A program made the translations under genes and the position numbers. Source: Avidehalobacter sp964569265 (GTDB lineage: Bacteria > Bacillota > Dehalobacteriia > UBA4068 > UBA4997). Taken from it: a stretch of 64,000 bases of DNA. Positions 16,833-26,165 of the stretch are shown here, one piece after another (position 1 is the first letter of the stretch; every line of letters starts with the position of its first letter). The notes beneath the pieces were generated by a model, which saw only the letters and a list, made by a program, of their open reading frames with translations, had not been told where the DNA came from and did no database searches. The stretch covers positions 1-64,000 of the forward strand of contig CAZMTO010000004.1 of assembly GCA_964569265.1 (NCBI GenBank), written 5' to 3'.

Positions 16833-17423
16833 ATGGCTGATAATAATGCAGAAAAAAAAGTGGAACTGCCGGAGCTGGCAAGCCTTAAAGCCGAGCTGCA
16901 GCGCGTAGAATACCAAAGTCACTATCATTCTGTTTTACGCAGCACCACCTATATACTTGTGGTGGTAGCAGCGGCAGCAGTGCTGGTGGCTACTATTTGG
17001 CTGCCGGTTTTGCAAATTTACGGCTCGTCTATGGCGCCCACCCTTAACGAAAGTGAAATTGTTATATCACTTAAGGGTGCCGATTTTAAGCAGGGAGATT
17101 TGGTTGCGTTTTATATAGGTAATAAAATTTTGGTAAAACGTTGCATAGCCGGGCCCGGTCAATGGGTAAATATAGACCGCGACGGCAATGTTTATGTAGA
17201 CGGCGAACCTTTGGATGAGCCTTACCTTGCGGAAAAGGCTTTTGGTGACTGTAACATACAGTTGCCGTATCAGGTGCCGGATAACCGTTATTTTTGTATG
17301 GGAGATCACCGCGCTACTTCGGTAGATTCGCGGCACAGTACTGTAGGCTGCATAGCCGACGAACAGATAGTCGGCAAAATTGTGTTTAGGGTTTGGCCGC
17401 TGGCCAAATTTGGCAGCTTATAA
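16833..17423 (+). CDS. lepB: Signal peptidase I (SipA/LepB-type), pilus-locus associated
   Basis: This 196-residue S26 serine peptidase removes signal peptides of Sec-exported proteins. There is one transmembrane anchor at about 33-55 (TTYILVVVAAAAVLVATIWL). The catalytic serine lies in GSSMAPTL, the general-base lysine in KILVKRCIAGPG, and the conserved C-terminal box is YFCMGDHRATSVDSRH. Signal peptidases embedded in sortase-pilus operons are known to be needed for pilus formation in several Gram-positive species. The placement directly before an adhesin and pilins suggests that role here, not general housekeeping. The cytoplasmic N-terminus of about 30 residues is charged. Confidence 0.93.
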   Translation: MADNNAEKKVELPELASLKAELQRVEYQSHYHSVLRSTTYILVVVAAAAVLVATIWLPVLQIYGSSMAPTLNESEIVISLKGADFKQGDLVAFYIGNKILVKRCIAGPGQWVNIDRDGNVYVDGEPLDEPYLAEKAFGDCNIQLPYQVPDNRYFCMGDHRATSVDSRHSTVGCIADEQIVGKIVFRVWPLAKFGSL

Positions 17424-17462
17424 TTTATTTGGGTAAAGTTTGTAGTGATACGAGGCGATACG

Positions 17463-20400
17463 ATGAAAAGTGACCTTATTGCCACTATTGAAAATTACAT
17501 AGCCGGCTGGCGTCACAAGCAGCTTTGGTATAAGGCTGTTACCTGTATGGCGGCGGTGGTGGTTTTTTGTACCACCTACGCCCTTATTTTGCCTGCCATC
17601 ACGATGGAAAAAGACTGCACCCTGCCCGAACACACCCACACTGACGAATGTTATTCTCAGGTGACGGCGCTGATTACCAAAACACCCATTTGCACCGTAA
17701 GCGGGCAAAACAGCCACCTGCACACGGCCGACTGCTTTGATGCCGAAGGTGCTGCTGTTTGCGGCTTTGATGACCAGATAGTACATCAGCACGACGAAAA
17801 CTGTTACACTGCCGACAGTGAGCTTTGGTGCCAAATACCGGAGCTTGCTTTGCATATTCACGATACTGCCTGCTACGAACAGCCTGCCGACGAAACAGCC
17901 GAACCGGAGCTTGTTTGCACCGAACACGAACATTCTGCGGACTGCTTTGAACAAAACAAAACACTTATCTGTGAGCTGCCGGATGGCGATACCGAAGCAG
18001 TTGCCGATGAAGCTATAGATGAATTTGTAGAAGAAGCTATAGATGAATCTGCCGATGAAGCTACAGATACCGAGGTTGTTGAGGCAGATCCGGCCGAAAG
18101 CCATTATCATAATGATGATTGCTATTTGATAGAAGACACACAGGTTTGCGGTTATGAAAGCGACCACATGCACAGCGAGGAATGTTACGCCACGCCGGAG
18201 CCTGCTGAACCGACCGAGCCTGCCGAGCCCCTGCTTATCTGCGGGGAAGCCGAGCTTTTAAGCTACACGGTACATCAGCATACCGATGCCTGCTTTGAAA
18301 TAACCGAACAGCCGCTGGATACCACCGAGCTTACCTGCACCAACCCCGACCACGAGCATACCGAACGTTGCTACGGCGTTTGGGAGCTTAGCTGCGGTAT
18401 GCAGGAGCATACCCACGGCGACAACTGTGTTACCAAGGCCGAGCCGGACGCCCTGCCCACCGAGCCTGTGCCGGAGCAACCGGAGCAGCCCGAACAGCCG
18501 CTGCCCGCCGATGCCCCGCTGTTTAGCCAGCCGCCTACCCCTGCCGAATTAGATGCGGCGATAAGCACCCTGCCCACTCCGGAGGAAATTGCCGCCACAC
18601 TGACCGCCTTTGAGGATGCCGACGACACCGAGGGAATGGAGGCCTACTACCGGCAGGCATACCTTAGCGTTATGAACGTGTATGTTTACTGGGAGGAAAT
18701 GACCCCCGAACAACAGGCGCAGGTTGCCAATGCCGAACAGCTTTGCCAACTGGCCGACCTGTTTAGCGGGTATCCGCTGGAAACCATAGATACTGCAACC
18801 GTTTATCGCGTAAATCAAAATGCCGACCATTCGTCTACCAAAACTATCTTAGTTTATGGCGGTTCCGTGCAGGATAAACTTGGCGCCGGTATGTCTTATA
18901 AATATTGGGATGCCATTATTGTAGAAAAAAACGATAGCGACAAATTATACATAAAAGAATATATTACAGGCGAAGAAGATAAACGCACTTGCAAAGCTAC
19001 CACCGCCGACGGTTTTGTTCTGTTGGTTTTCCGCGGTGAAACAGCTACCAAAGCTACTGATGCTAATGTTGATGACATAGTTGAACTAAGCTTTAACTAC
19101 AAAAACGTCACCGGCACCAGCAGCAGCGGTTATGGCACTGTTAGCTTTACACGCTTATCCACCGTAAAAGGTGCCGATACCGACGAGCTAATTGAGGTTA
19201 ACCTGTACGATTACGGCTCCAACATCAACGATTTGTATAACAGCAATAAAAAATATCCCGGCTTCCAGCAGGATAACGGTACTACACGTGATTTTCAATC
19301 ATTTAACACAAGCAGCTTTAACTTTGGTAACAACATCACCGCCGATTTAGCTGCCGGCATATCTGGTTTGGCAAAAGCCGATGGCACATCTACACTAATC
19401 AATTCTGTGGTTAGTGGCACGTTTAACGGTACTACCTATGCCACTGCTAACCTACCTGTAAGCGGTGCTATGAAAAATGAATTGGTAGATGGTTACCCGG
19501 CTTTGTCCGATGGCACCAGCCTGAAGTATCTGTTTAGTAATGGCACCTATGCCACAAAGAAGAACGAAAAAAGCATTAACGGCTTGTTCATTTATCACGA
19601 TAATACCGGCGCCTACACCTTTAACAGCCGAGAAAATCACGCGCAATTTAACAGCAGCAATGATACCTTTACGCTTTATGAACAGATAATTACATCTAAC
19701 TTTATGATGTACCCCTTTGGTAACTTTTTGCCGTTTAACAATATCGTTACCCAGTGTACACAGGCAAGCAACATCAGCAAGGTTCATCTGCAAACCATTG
19801 CCGCAAGCGCGGCAAGCAAAAGCGGCAGCGCATACGCCACGCTTAACACTAAGCTTACCCAGTTTATCAGTTTGATGGACAAAGCCTACCCCAAAGGTTG
19901 GAGCGCCAAAGACTGTGCCAACGAATACTTTAAAGTTGCCGGCATCAACAAAACCTTTACCAATGCCGATCTTGACAACATCTATTCTATTGACTTTGAC
20001 GAAGCCACCGATTTTTACTTTGGTATGGAAATGAAGATGAAATTTATGCAGCCAAAGGATGGCCTAACCGGCAAAGACGGCAAACAGCCAATGGTGTTCT
20101 ACTTTACCGGCGACGATGACGTTTGGGTTTATATCGACAACACGCTGTTTTTAGACCTTTCCGGCATTCACCGCCACGTGGGCGGCGAGATTGACTTTGT
20201 AAAGGGCGAGGTTAAATATTATGGCCTTGATGTTAACACCGGCGATGTGGCAACAACACCTTATAAAACCGTAAAATTCAGTGAATTGGTGGATGCCAAG
20301 CAGCTTAATGACAACGGTACCTTTGCCGATTACAGCCAACACAGCTTTAATTTTTACTATATGGAACGTGGTGCAGGCTCCGGCGTTTGCCGTATGAACT

Positions 20401-21803
20401 TTAACTTCCCGCTGCTGCGCAAAAATTCCATATCGGTGACCAAAGAGCTTGATACCGACGATGCCAACAAACTTGCCACCCTGCTGGGCAATCCGGACTT
20501 TCGTTTTCAAGTGATGAAAGAAAACGGCACCGAGCTGTTTATCCCTGCTAACACATCCTACGATATTTATGACAAGAATGATGCTGGCTACACCAACAAG
20601 CTTGGCACCGGCACCACCGATAAAAACGGCGTATTTACCATTAAAGCCAACCAAACCGCCGTATTTACCGGCATTGCCGAAGACAGCGGCAAATACTTTG
20701 TGCGCGAGCTTTTAGATGCCAGTAACTTTGAACAGTATGGCACAATTACCGTGGATGGCACCAGCGAAACTACCGACTACAACGATGTCACCGTTGGCAG
20801 TGACAGCTTTAAGGGCGTAAACAGCCCCGTTAAAGATGTTTCTGACGGCAGCACCAGCTTCCACTTTAAAAACCATATTGATTGGACTAAGCTGGGCAGC
20901 CTGAGCATAACCAAGCAACTGGCCGATTACCCCAACAGCCGCGCGGCAAAGCAGTTTAACTTTAAGGTAACCTTAGACGGCACGCCCCTGCCGGTAGGCA
21001 CTGCATACACCGTAGGCAGTGATACGCGCACGGTAACCGAGGCGGGCATTATAACCATTGCCCCCGGCGAACCAGCCATTATCGGCAATATTTTGGCAGG
21101 TACCACCTTTACCGTTAAAGAGACCGAAGCATCTGCCGATGGCTACACCGTAAGCTATAAGTTAGACGGCGAAGAAGTTAGCGGTGACGAAGCCACCGGC
21201 ACCATAAACGTTGCATCAACTGTGGCCGTAACCGTTATAAACCGGGAAACCGGAACATCGGTAGAAATACCGGTGCAGAAGATATTGAACTTCCCGGACG
21301 GCGTGGAACACGAATATACCCTGCACTTGCAAGAAGTCGATAATAACGGCAACACGCTTGAAGGTGGCTACACGCAGAATATACCCGTTAAAATTACTAA
21401 TGACCCTGTAAGCGACAAATTTACCGTAGGTTACGCCACAGCAGATTTAGAGGGCCTTGACCTGCCGCAAACCTATTATTACGAGATAAGCGAAATCGCC
21501 AAGGCGGAGGATACTACCACCGATTATGACAGCACACGGTATATAGTTGAAGTTACCGTAAGCAAAACCGAAACCGGTGCCCAAGCCGCCATAACCAAAC
21601 GTTATAAAGCCGATGGCACCGAGCTTACCGAGCTTACCGCGGACGAAACCCTGACCTTTACCAACAGCATAATCCGCCCGGAGCTGCCCTCTACCGGCGG
21701 CTGCGGCACATATGTGTATACTTTGGCGGGCACAGCGCTTATTGGCGCCGCCACCCACCGTTTGTATAAAAAACGCAAAAGGGAGGTGCAGCAAACCCCC
21801 TAA
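17463..21803 (+). CDS. Large LPXTG-anchored adhesin / pilus tip-type protein with His-Cys repeats and fibro-slime domain
   Basis: This protein has about 1446 residues when started at the ATG at 17463, which has GAGG 7 bases upstream; a GTG at 17445 is less likely. The N-terminus has a signal-anchor ending in TTYALILPAITMEK, common in gut Clostridia adhesins. Residues about 52-330 contain ten H-x-H-x3-C motifs (for example EHTHTDECY, SHLHTADCF, VHQHDENCY), mostly preceded by a Cys a few residues earlier. A Pro/Glu-rich linker follows. The centre (about 600-980) contains DDDVWVYIDNTLFLDLSGIH and is fibro-slime/PA14-like. Three Cna_B/SpaA-like beta domains follow (about 990-1400). The C-terminus is LPSTGG, a hydrophobic helix and KKRKR, a complete sortase sorting signal. 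It probably forms the adhesive tip or ancillary pilin of the pilus encoded by the next genes. Confidence 0.88.
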   Translation: MKSDLIATIENYIAGWRHKQLWYKAVTCMAAVVVFCTTYALILPAITMEKDCTLPEHTHTDECYSQVTALITKTPICTVSGQNSHLHTADCFDAEGAAVCGFDDQIVHQHDENCYTADSELWCQIPELALHIHDTACYEQPADETAEPELVCTEHEHSADCFEQNKTLICELPDGDTEAVADEAIDEFVEEAIDESADEATDTEVVEADPAESHYHNDDCYLIEDTQVCGYESDHMHSEECYATPEPAEPTEPAEPLLICGEAELLSYTVHQHTDACFEITEQPLDTTELTCTNPDHEHTERCYGVWELSCGMQEHTHGDNCVTKAEPDALPTEPVPEQPEQPEQPLPADAPLFSQPPTPAELDAAISTLPTPEEIAATLTAFEDADDTEGMEAYYRQAYLSVMNVYVYWEEMTPEQQAQVANAEQLCQLADLFSGYPLETIDTATVYRVNQNADHSSTKTILVYGGSVQDKLGAGMSYKYWDAIIVEKNDSDKLYIKEYITGEEDKRTCKATTADGFVLLVFRGETATKATDANVDDIVELSFNYKNVTGTSSSGYGTVSFTRLSTVKGADTDELIEVNLYDYGSNINDLYNSNKKYPGFQQDNGTTRDFQSFNTSSFNFGNNITADLAAGISGLAKADGTSTLINSVVSGTFNGTTYATANLPVSGAMKNELVDGYPALSDGTSLKYLFSNGTYATKKNEKSINGLFIYHDNTGAYTFNSRENHAQFNSSNDTFTLYEQIITSNFMMYPFGNFLPFNNIVTQCTQASNISKVHLQTIAASAASKSGSAYATLNTKLTQFISLMDKAYPKGWSAKDCANEYFKVAGINKTFTNADLDNIYSIDFDEATDFYFGMEMKMKFMQPKDGLTGKDGKQPMVFYFTGDDDVWVYIDNTLFLDLSGIHRHVGGEIDFVKGEVKYYGLDVNTGDVATTPYKTVKFSELVDAKQLNDNGTFADYSQHSFNFYYMERGAGSGVCRMNFNFPLLRKNSISVTKELDTDDANKLATLLGNPDFRFQVMKENGTELFIPANTSYDIYDKNDAGYTNKLGTGTTDKNGVFTIKANQTAVFTGIAEDSGKYFVRELLDASNFEQYGTITVDGTSETTDYNDVTVGSDSFKGVNSPVKDVSDGSTSFHFKNHIDWTKLGSLSITKQLADYPNSRAAKQFNFKVTLDGTPLPVGTAYTVGSDTRTVTEAGIITIAPGEPAIIGNILAGTTFTVKETEASADGYTVSYKLDGEEVSGDEATGTINVASTVAVTVINRETGTSVEIPVQKILNFPDGVEHEYTLHLQEVDNNGNTLEGGYTQNIPVKITNDPVSDKFTVGYATADLEGLDLPQTYYYEISEIAKAEDTTTDYDSTRYIVEVTVSKTETGAQAAITKRYKADGTELTELTADETLTFTNSIIRPELPSTGGCGTYVYTLAGTALIGAATHRLYKKRKREVQQTP

Positions 21804-21849
21804 TGCCTGTTAACAAACTACACAACACCAACAAGAAAGGAAGATTAGA

Positions 21850-23370
21850 ATGAAGCACGTAAAACAACTGGCCAGCATTTTGTTGGCCGCCGCCCTGCTT
21901 ATAAGCATGGCAACCGTAGCACTGGCCGCCGGCACCAACACCATTACGGTGAACAATGCCGAACCCGGTGCAACCTACAAAATTTACAAAATGATGAGCC
22001 TTACCAACAGCGGCACAAACTATGCCTACAAGGTAGAAAGCAATTGGCAAGAATTTTTCCAAGCGGCAGATGCTGAAAAAGGAATAACTGCCGGCGCCGG
22101 CGCAGACTATGTAACCATTACCGACGGTTATGTAACCTGGAACAGCGGCAAAGACGCTGCCAACCTTGCACCGCTGGCTGTACAGTATGTAAATAGCAAC
22201 AGCACAACTGTTACCGCTGCTAACACTATAACAGCAGTTAAACCGACAACAGGCACCTGCAAGGTAGAATTTACCGGGTTGGATTCCGGCTACTACCTGA
22301 TTACCTCTACCAACGGTACCAAGGCAATTATTGCTTCTACCCCGACCAACAGTAGTACCGCAATCGAAGAAAAGAACGCAAACCCCACCACCGACAAAGA
22401 GGTGCAGGAAGATAGCACCGGCGCTTGGGGCACCGCAAACAGCGCTCAGATTGGCGACACCGTGAACTTTAAGGCTACCGTAACCATTAGGCCCGGCGCA
22501 ACTAACTACGTTATGCACGATGTTATGGACGATGGCCTTACCTTTGATGCAAACAGCGTAAAGGTTTGGACTACTTGGACTGCACTCGGCGCCGAAGGCA
22601 ATGCAGAACTGCCTAGCAGCAATTACACCGTTACCAGCACCGGTTTAACCGACGGTTGCACCTTTGAAGTTAAATTTGATGATACTTATTTAACTGACAT
22701 TACTACTGACACAACGTTGACGGTTACTTACACCGCAGTTTTGAACGCAAACGCTGTGCCCGGCACTGCTGAACTGAACAAAGAGCAGTTGACTTGGGGC
22801 GACAAAACCACCAGCACGGAAGAAACTGCCTGGAACAAAACCGAAACCACAACTTACCAGTTTGAAATTTTAAAGTATGCTAACGGCGATACCAGCAAAA
22901 AGCCTTTGGCCGGTGCTACCTTTGAGCTTTACAACAACAGCCACAAAGACACTGACGGCAATGCTACTTTGGTTAAGCTGGTAAGAGTAGAAAGTGAAGA
23001 TACAGCGGCAACTGAAACTACTGTTGGCACTGTTGTTTACCGTGTAGCTACCCCTGCTGAAATCACCGCAGGCACCGATGTAGTAACCCAGTTTACCACC
23101 GTTGCAGACAAGAAGATTGTTATTAAGGGCGTAGACCTTGATACTTACCACCTTAAAGAAATTACAGCACCGGCCGGGTTTAACCTGCCTAAAGATACTT
23201 TTAAACAAACAGCTACGAGCAACACTTTGGTTTGGGAAATCGAAAACAAATCCGGCGCCGAGCTGCCTTCTACCGGTGGCATGGGCACCACCCTGTTCTA
23301 TCTGTTAGGCTCTGTTCTGGTTGTATCGGCCGGCGTACTGCTGGTAACCAAACGCCGTATGGCCAAATAA
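21850..23370 (+). CDS. Major pilin, SpaA/FimA type with LPSTGG sorting signal
   Basis: This 506-residue backbone pilin candidate has a signal peptide (about 1-26, ending LAA). The region after EEKNANPTTDKEVQ matches the major-pilin second domain start (GDTVNFKATVTI, MHDVMDDGLTFDANSVKVW), a fimbrial isopeptide-formation domain. An E-box (YHLKEITAPAGFNLP, about 438-452) marks the Cna_B-like third domain, which usually forms an internal Lys-Asn isopeptide bond. The C-terminus has LPSTGG, a hydrophobic helix and KRRMAK. The polymerisation lysine is probably in the EEKNA or TDKEV segment; a canonical WxxxVxVYPKN motif is not obvious. The class C sortase gene is 38 bp downstream. Confidence 0.9.
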   Translation: MKHVKQLASILLAAALLISMATVALAAGTNTITVNNAEPGATYKIYKMMSLTNSGTNYAYKVESNWQEFFQAADAEKGITAGAGADYVTITDGYVTWNSGKDAANLAPLAVQYVNSNSTTVTAANTITAVKPTTGTCKVEFTGLDSGYYLITSTNGTKAIIASTPTNSSTAIEEKNANPTTDKEVQEDSTGAWGTANSAQIGDTVNFKATVTIRPGATNYVMHDVMDDGLTFDANSVKVWTTWTALGAEGNAELPSSNYTVTSTGLTDGCTFEVKFDDTYLTDITTDTTLTVTYTAVLNANAVPGTAELNKEQLTWGDKTTSTEETAWNKTETTTYQFEILKYANGDTSKKPLAGATFELYNNSHKDTDGNATLVKLVRVESEDTAATETTVGTVVYRVATPAEITAGTDVVTQFTTVADKKIVIKGVDLDTYHLKEITAPAGFNLPKDTFKQTATSNTLVWEIENKSGAELPSTGGMGTTLFYLLGSVLVVSAGVLLVTKRRMAK

Positions 23371-23408
23371 CATAGCTGCACGCAACTTTTGCACAAGGAG
23401 ACCCCCGC

Positions 23409-24245
23409 ATGAAAAAACCCAAACACGGCGATAAAGCCACAACTATTTTGGTTATAATGCTGCTGGTGGGTCTCTTTTTGCTGTTATACCCCGGTGTCAG
23501 CAATTATTGGAACTCACTGCATTCTACGCAGGCCATTGCCACCTACGCCGAAGATGTTGCCAACCTTGACGCCGAGCTGTATGACCAACTTTGGGCACAG
23601 GCGCAAACCTACAACCGCAGCCTTGCCAACCGCCCGGGCAGCTATGCTCTTACTTTAGAACAACAGCAGCAATACAACCGGTTGCTTAATGTGTCGGGCA
23701 TTGGCATTATGGGATATATAGAAATCCCCAGTATAGAGGTTAGCCTGCCTATTTATCACGGCATACAGGAAAACGTCTTGCAGGTGGCTGTGGGCCACAT
23801 TGACTGGTCCAGTCTGCCGGTTGGCGGCGCAGGCACGCACTGTGTAATGTCCGGCCACCGGGGCTTGCCATCGGCCAAATTATTTACCGATTTAGATAAG
23901 CTGGTCGAAGGTGACCTGTTTATGCTGCGCGTTTTAGACGAAATTTTGACCTACGAGGTTGACCAGATACTGATTGTAGAGCCAAAAGACGTAGAAGCGC
24001 TGCAAATTATCGACGGGCAAGACCTTTGTACGCTGGTAACCTGCACGCCCTACGGCATTAACACACACCGCCTGCTGGTGCGCGGCCACCGGGTAGAAAA
24101 CGTAGATACTACCGTGCGCGTGGTAGCCGATGCCATACAGATAGAACCCCTGCTGGTGGCACCCATACTGGCAACGCCCATATTACTTATTTTGCTGATA
24201 ATTCTGCTTTTGCCCAATAAATCTGCCAAAAGCCCCCAAAGGTGA
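23409..24245 (+). CDS. Class C pilin-polymerising sortase
   Basis: This 278-residue membrane transpeptidase has an N-terminal helix (about 14-33) and a second hydrophobic C-terminal segment (about 244-270, VAPILATPILLILLIILLLP), the two-helix layout of class C sortases. The catalytic histidine is in MSGHRGLPSAKLF, the cysteine in LCTLVTCTPYGIN and the arginine in HRLLVRGHR, all canonical. The residues that normally form a DPF/DPW lid over the active site are not apparent between the N-terminal helix and IGIMGYIEIP, which is worth checking. It should cross-link the upstream pilin, the adhesin and the downstream minor pilin into a covalent fibre. Confidence 0.94.
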   Translation: MKKPKHGDKATTILVIMLLVGLFLLLYPGVSNYWNSLHSTQAIATYAEDVANLDAELYDQLWAQAQTYNRSLANRPGSYALTLEQQQQYNRLLNVSGIGIMGYIEIPSIEVSLPIYHGIQENVLQVAVGHIDWSSLPVGGAGTHCVMSGHRGLPSAKLFTDLDKLVEGDLFMLRVLDEILTYEVDQILIVEPKDVEALQIIDGQDLCTLVTCTPYGINTHRLLVRGHRVENVDTTVRVVADAIQIEPLLVAPILATPILLILLIILLLPNKSAKSPQR

Positions 24246-24250
24246 TAACT

Positions 24251-25408
24251 ATGAGATTTGCTAAATGCCTGAAAGCTGTTATGCTTACACTGCTGCTGGC
24301 CCTTGCGCTGCCCTGCGCTGCCTGGGCTGCCGGCAGCATACAACTTGATAAAGAAGTAAGCCTGGATATTGTGTATAAAACCGACACAGCTCCGCTAAGC
24401 AAGGCCACCTTTAGCATTTATCTGGTGGCTACAGTAGATGAATACGGCGAATTTACCCCCACCGACGCCTTTGCCCCCTACTATGTAAATATCAGCGGCA
24501 AAGACGATGAAGCGTGGCGGGCGCAGGCTTCTACGCTGGAAGGTTATGTGTTGCTGGACAAAATTGCCCCCACCGACACCGGCAAAACCGATGTTAACGG
24601 CAAATTACACCTGCCCACAGGGGATAAAAAGCTGGTACCGGGGCTGTATCTGGTGCTGGGTGACCGCCTTAAACAGGACGGCTGGCGCTACGACGCTGCA
24701 CCGGCCTTTGTAACCCTGCCCACCACCGACACCACAACCAACACCTGGCAATACAACGTTGTGGCTGCCCCCAAACACGAAGCCGGCCAAGCCCCAAGCG
24801 ACAGCGGCAGCACCGATAATAATTCAACAAAACGCAAGGTGCTTAAAATTTGGCAGGATACCGGCCACGAAAACGCCCGCCCCCAACTTATCACGGTTCA
24901 ACTGCTGCGAGACGGCGAAATTTACAGCACGGTAACGCTTAGTGCCAAAAACAACTGGCGCTACACCTGGGATAATTTAAGCGACGAAAGCAAATGGACG
25001 TTGGTGGAAAAAGCCACACCCGGCTACACCGGCACCGTAACAAAAAACGGCATTACTTTTACGGTTACCAACACCTACACCACTAACAACCCCGACAATC
25101 CTAACAAACCGGACAAACCCGATAAACCGGGCGGCCCCGATGGCCCGGACAATCCCGATAATCCGGATAATCCGAATAATCCGAATAATCCCGACGACCC
25201 CGATAAACCGGATAAGCCGGGTACCCCCGGTAACAATGGCACCACCGGCGGCAACACACCGGGCGGCACACCGGATAATCAGCCGGATGCCCCCAAGCTG
25301 CCGCAAACCGGGCAATTATGGTGGCCGGTACCGATTATGCTGTTTGCCGGGCTGCTGCTGGTGTTAATGGGCTTAATGCAGCGCCGAGGTGTACACAATG
25401 AAAAATAA
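24251..25408 (+). CDS. Minor (basal/ancillary) pilin with Cna_B domain, proline-rich stalk and LPQTG signal
   Basis: The ATG at 24251, with AAAGGTG 6 bases upstream, is preferred over the GTG at 24242, giving about 385 residues. A signal peptide (1-27) is followed by a SpaA-like prealbumin domain (about 30-175) and a Cna_B domain (about 192-275, KRKVLKIWQDTGHENA through the FTVTNTY end). A stalk of about 75 residues made of DNPDNP, DKPDKP and NPNNP repeats comes next, then LPQTG, a hydrophobic helix and a short charged tail. The Pro-rich stalk and the different sorting motif (LPQTG versus LPSTG) suggest the basal pilin that is finally attached to the cell wall. The start overlaps the sortase stop region. 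Confidence 0.87.
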   Translation: MRFAKCLKAVMLTLLLALALPCAAWAAGSIQLDKEVSLDIVYKTDTAPLSKATFSIYLVATVDEYGEFTPTDAFAPYYVNISGKDDEAWRAQASTLEGYVLLDKIAPTDTGKTDVNGKLHLPTGDKKLVPGLYLVLGDRLKQDGWRYDAAPAFVTLPTTDTTTNTWQYNVVAAPKHEAGQAPSDSGSTDNNSTKRKVLKIWQDTGHENARPQLITVQLLRDGEIYSTVTLSAKNNWRYTWDNLSDESKWTLVEKATPGYTGTVTKNGITFTVTNTYTTNNPDNPNKPDKPDKPGGPDGPDNPDNPDNPNNPNNPDDPDKPDKPGTPGNNGTTGGNTPGGTPDNQPDAPKLPQTGQLWWPVPIMLFAGLLLVLMGLMQRRGVHNEK

Positions 25409-26006
25409 ACCCAACCTTATGATATTGCTGGGGCTGTTGCTTATAGCGGCGGCCCTGTTGCTTTGCGGGGCCAATTTAGCCGAAGCTGCCCACGCCAAAA
25501 GTACCTCTCTGGCGGCGGCCAACCAACTGGAACAGCAAATACCGGCGGCGCCCACGCCTGCCACCGGTGTCGAGGCCGAAATACCGGACTACCTGCTAAA
25601 CCCCAATATGGCAATGCCCACCGCCACTGTTGACGGCGTTGATTACATAGGCGTGCTTAATATTGCGGCGCTAAATTTAAACCTGCCGATTATAAGCCGG
25701 TGGAGCTACCCCAACCTTAAAACAGCCCCCTGCCGCTATTCCGGTTCGGCGTACACGGATAATTTGGTGATAGCCGCGCACAACTATGCCGCCCATTTTG
25801 GCCACTTAAAAAACCTGCACACCGGCGATGCCGTTACCTTTTGTGACATTGACGGCAACCAGTTTAGCTACACCGTAGCCGATATGGAGGTGCTGGCCGA
25901 TACCGCGATAGAAGAAATGACCGACAGCGGTTGGCCGCTTACCCTGTTTACCTGCACGGTTGGCGGGCAAAGCCGCATTGCCATACGTTGCACCACCGCC
26001 GAATAA
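25398..26006 (+). CDS. Second sortase, putative wall-anchoring type
   Basis: This sortase of about 202 residues has a single N-terminal membrane anchor (about 5-30). The catalytic histidine is in LVIAAHNYAAHFGHL, the cysteine in LTLFTCTVGGQ and the arginine in SRIAIRC. It lacks the C-terminal helix of the class C enzyme and is closer to the A/D-like single-anchor sortases. GAGGTG precedes the ATG at 25398; the gene overlaps the minor pilin by 11 bp, so translation is coupled. A likely role is attaching the LPQTG basal pilin, and thus the fibre, to peptidoglycan. The subclass is uncertain. Confidence 0.88.
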   Translation: MKNKPNLMILLGLLLIAAALLLCGANLAEAAHAKSTSLAAANQLEQQIPAAPTPATGVEAEIPDYLLNPNMAMPTATVDGVDYIGVLNIAALNLNLPIISRWSYPNLKTAPCRYSGSAYTDNLVIAAHNYAAHFGHLKNLHTGDAVTFCDIDGNQFSYTVADMEVLADTAIEEMTDSGWPLTLFTCTVGGQSRIAIRCTTAE

Positions 26007-26013
26007 ACGCACA

Positions 26014-26052
26014 AAAGCCACCGACTGAAAAAATCGGTGGCTTTATTTTTTT
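26014..26052. terminator. Intrinsic terminator of the pilus operon
   Basis: A perfect 11-bp stem, AAAGCCACCGA/TCGGTGGCTTT (26014-26024 and 26034-26044), is followed on the plus strand by a T-rich tail. A short T run also occurs on the minus strand, so it may also stop transcription from terC. Confidence 0.92.
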
Positions 26053-26165
26053 GTATTTGCACTGCCCAAAACCCACGCCCAAGCAACGTAGCAACGTGGT
26101 GCCAAACCGGCTGCGCGGGAGCGCCCCCTGACAAGGGCGGCGGGCAGTTTGTTGCTGCCATAAAA

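Noticed and set aside
25080..25250. Short regularly spaced repeats that could suggest a CRISPR array
   Set aside because: The repeats are contiguous codon-level Pro-Asx units inside an open reading frame with no unique spacers and no cas genes.
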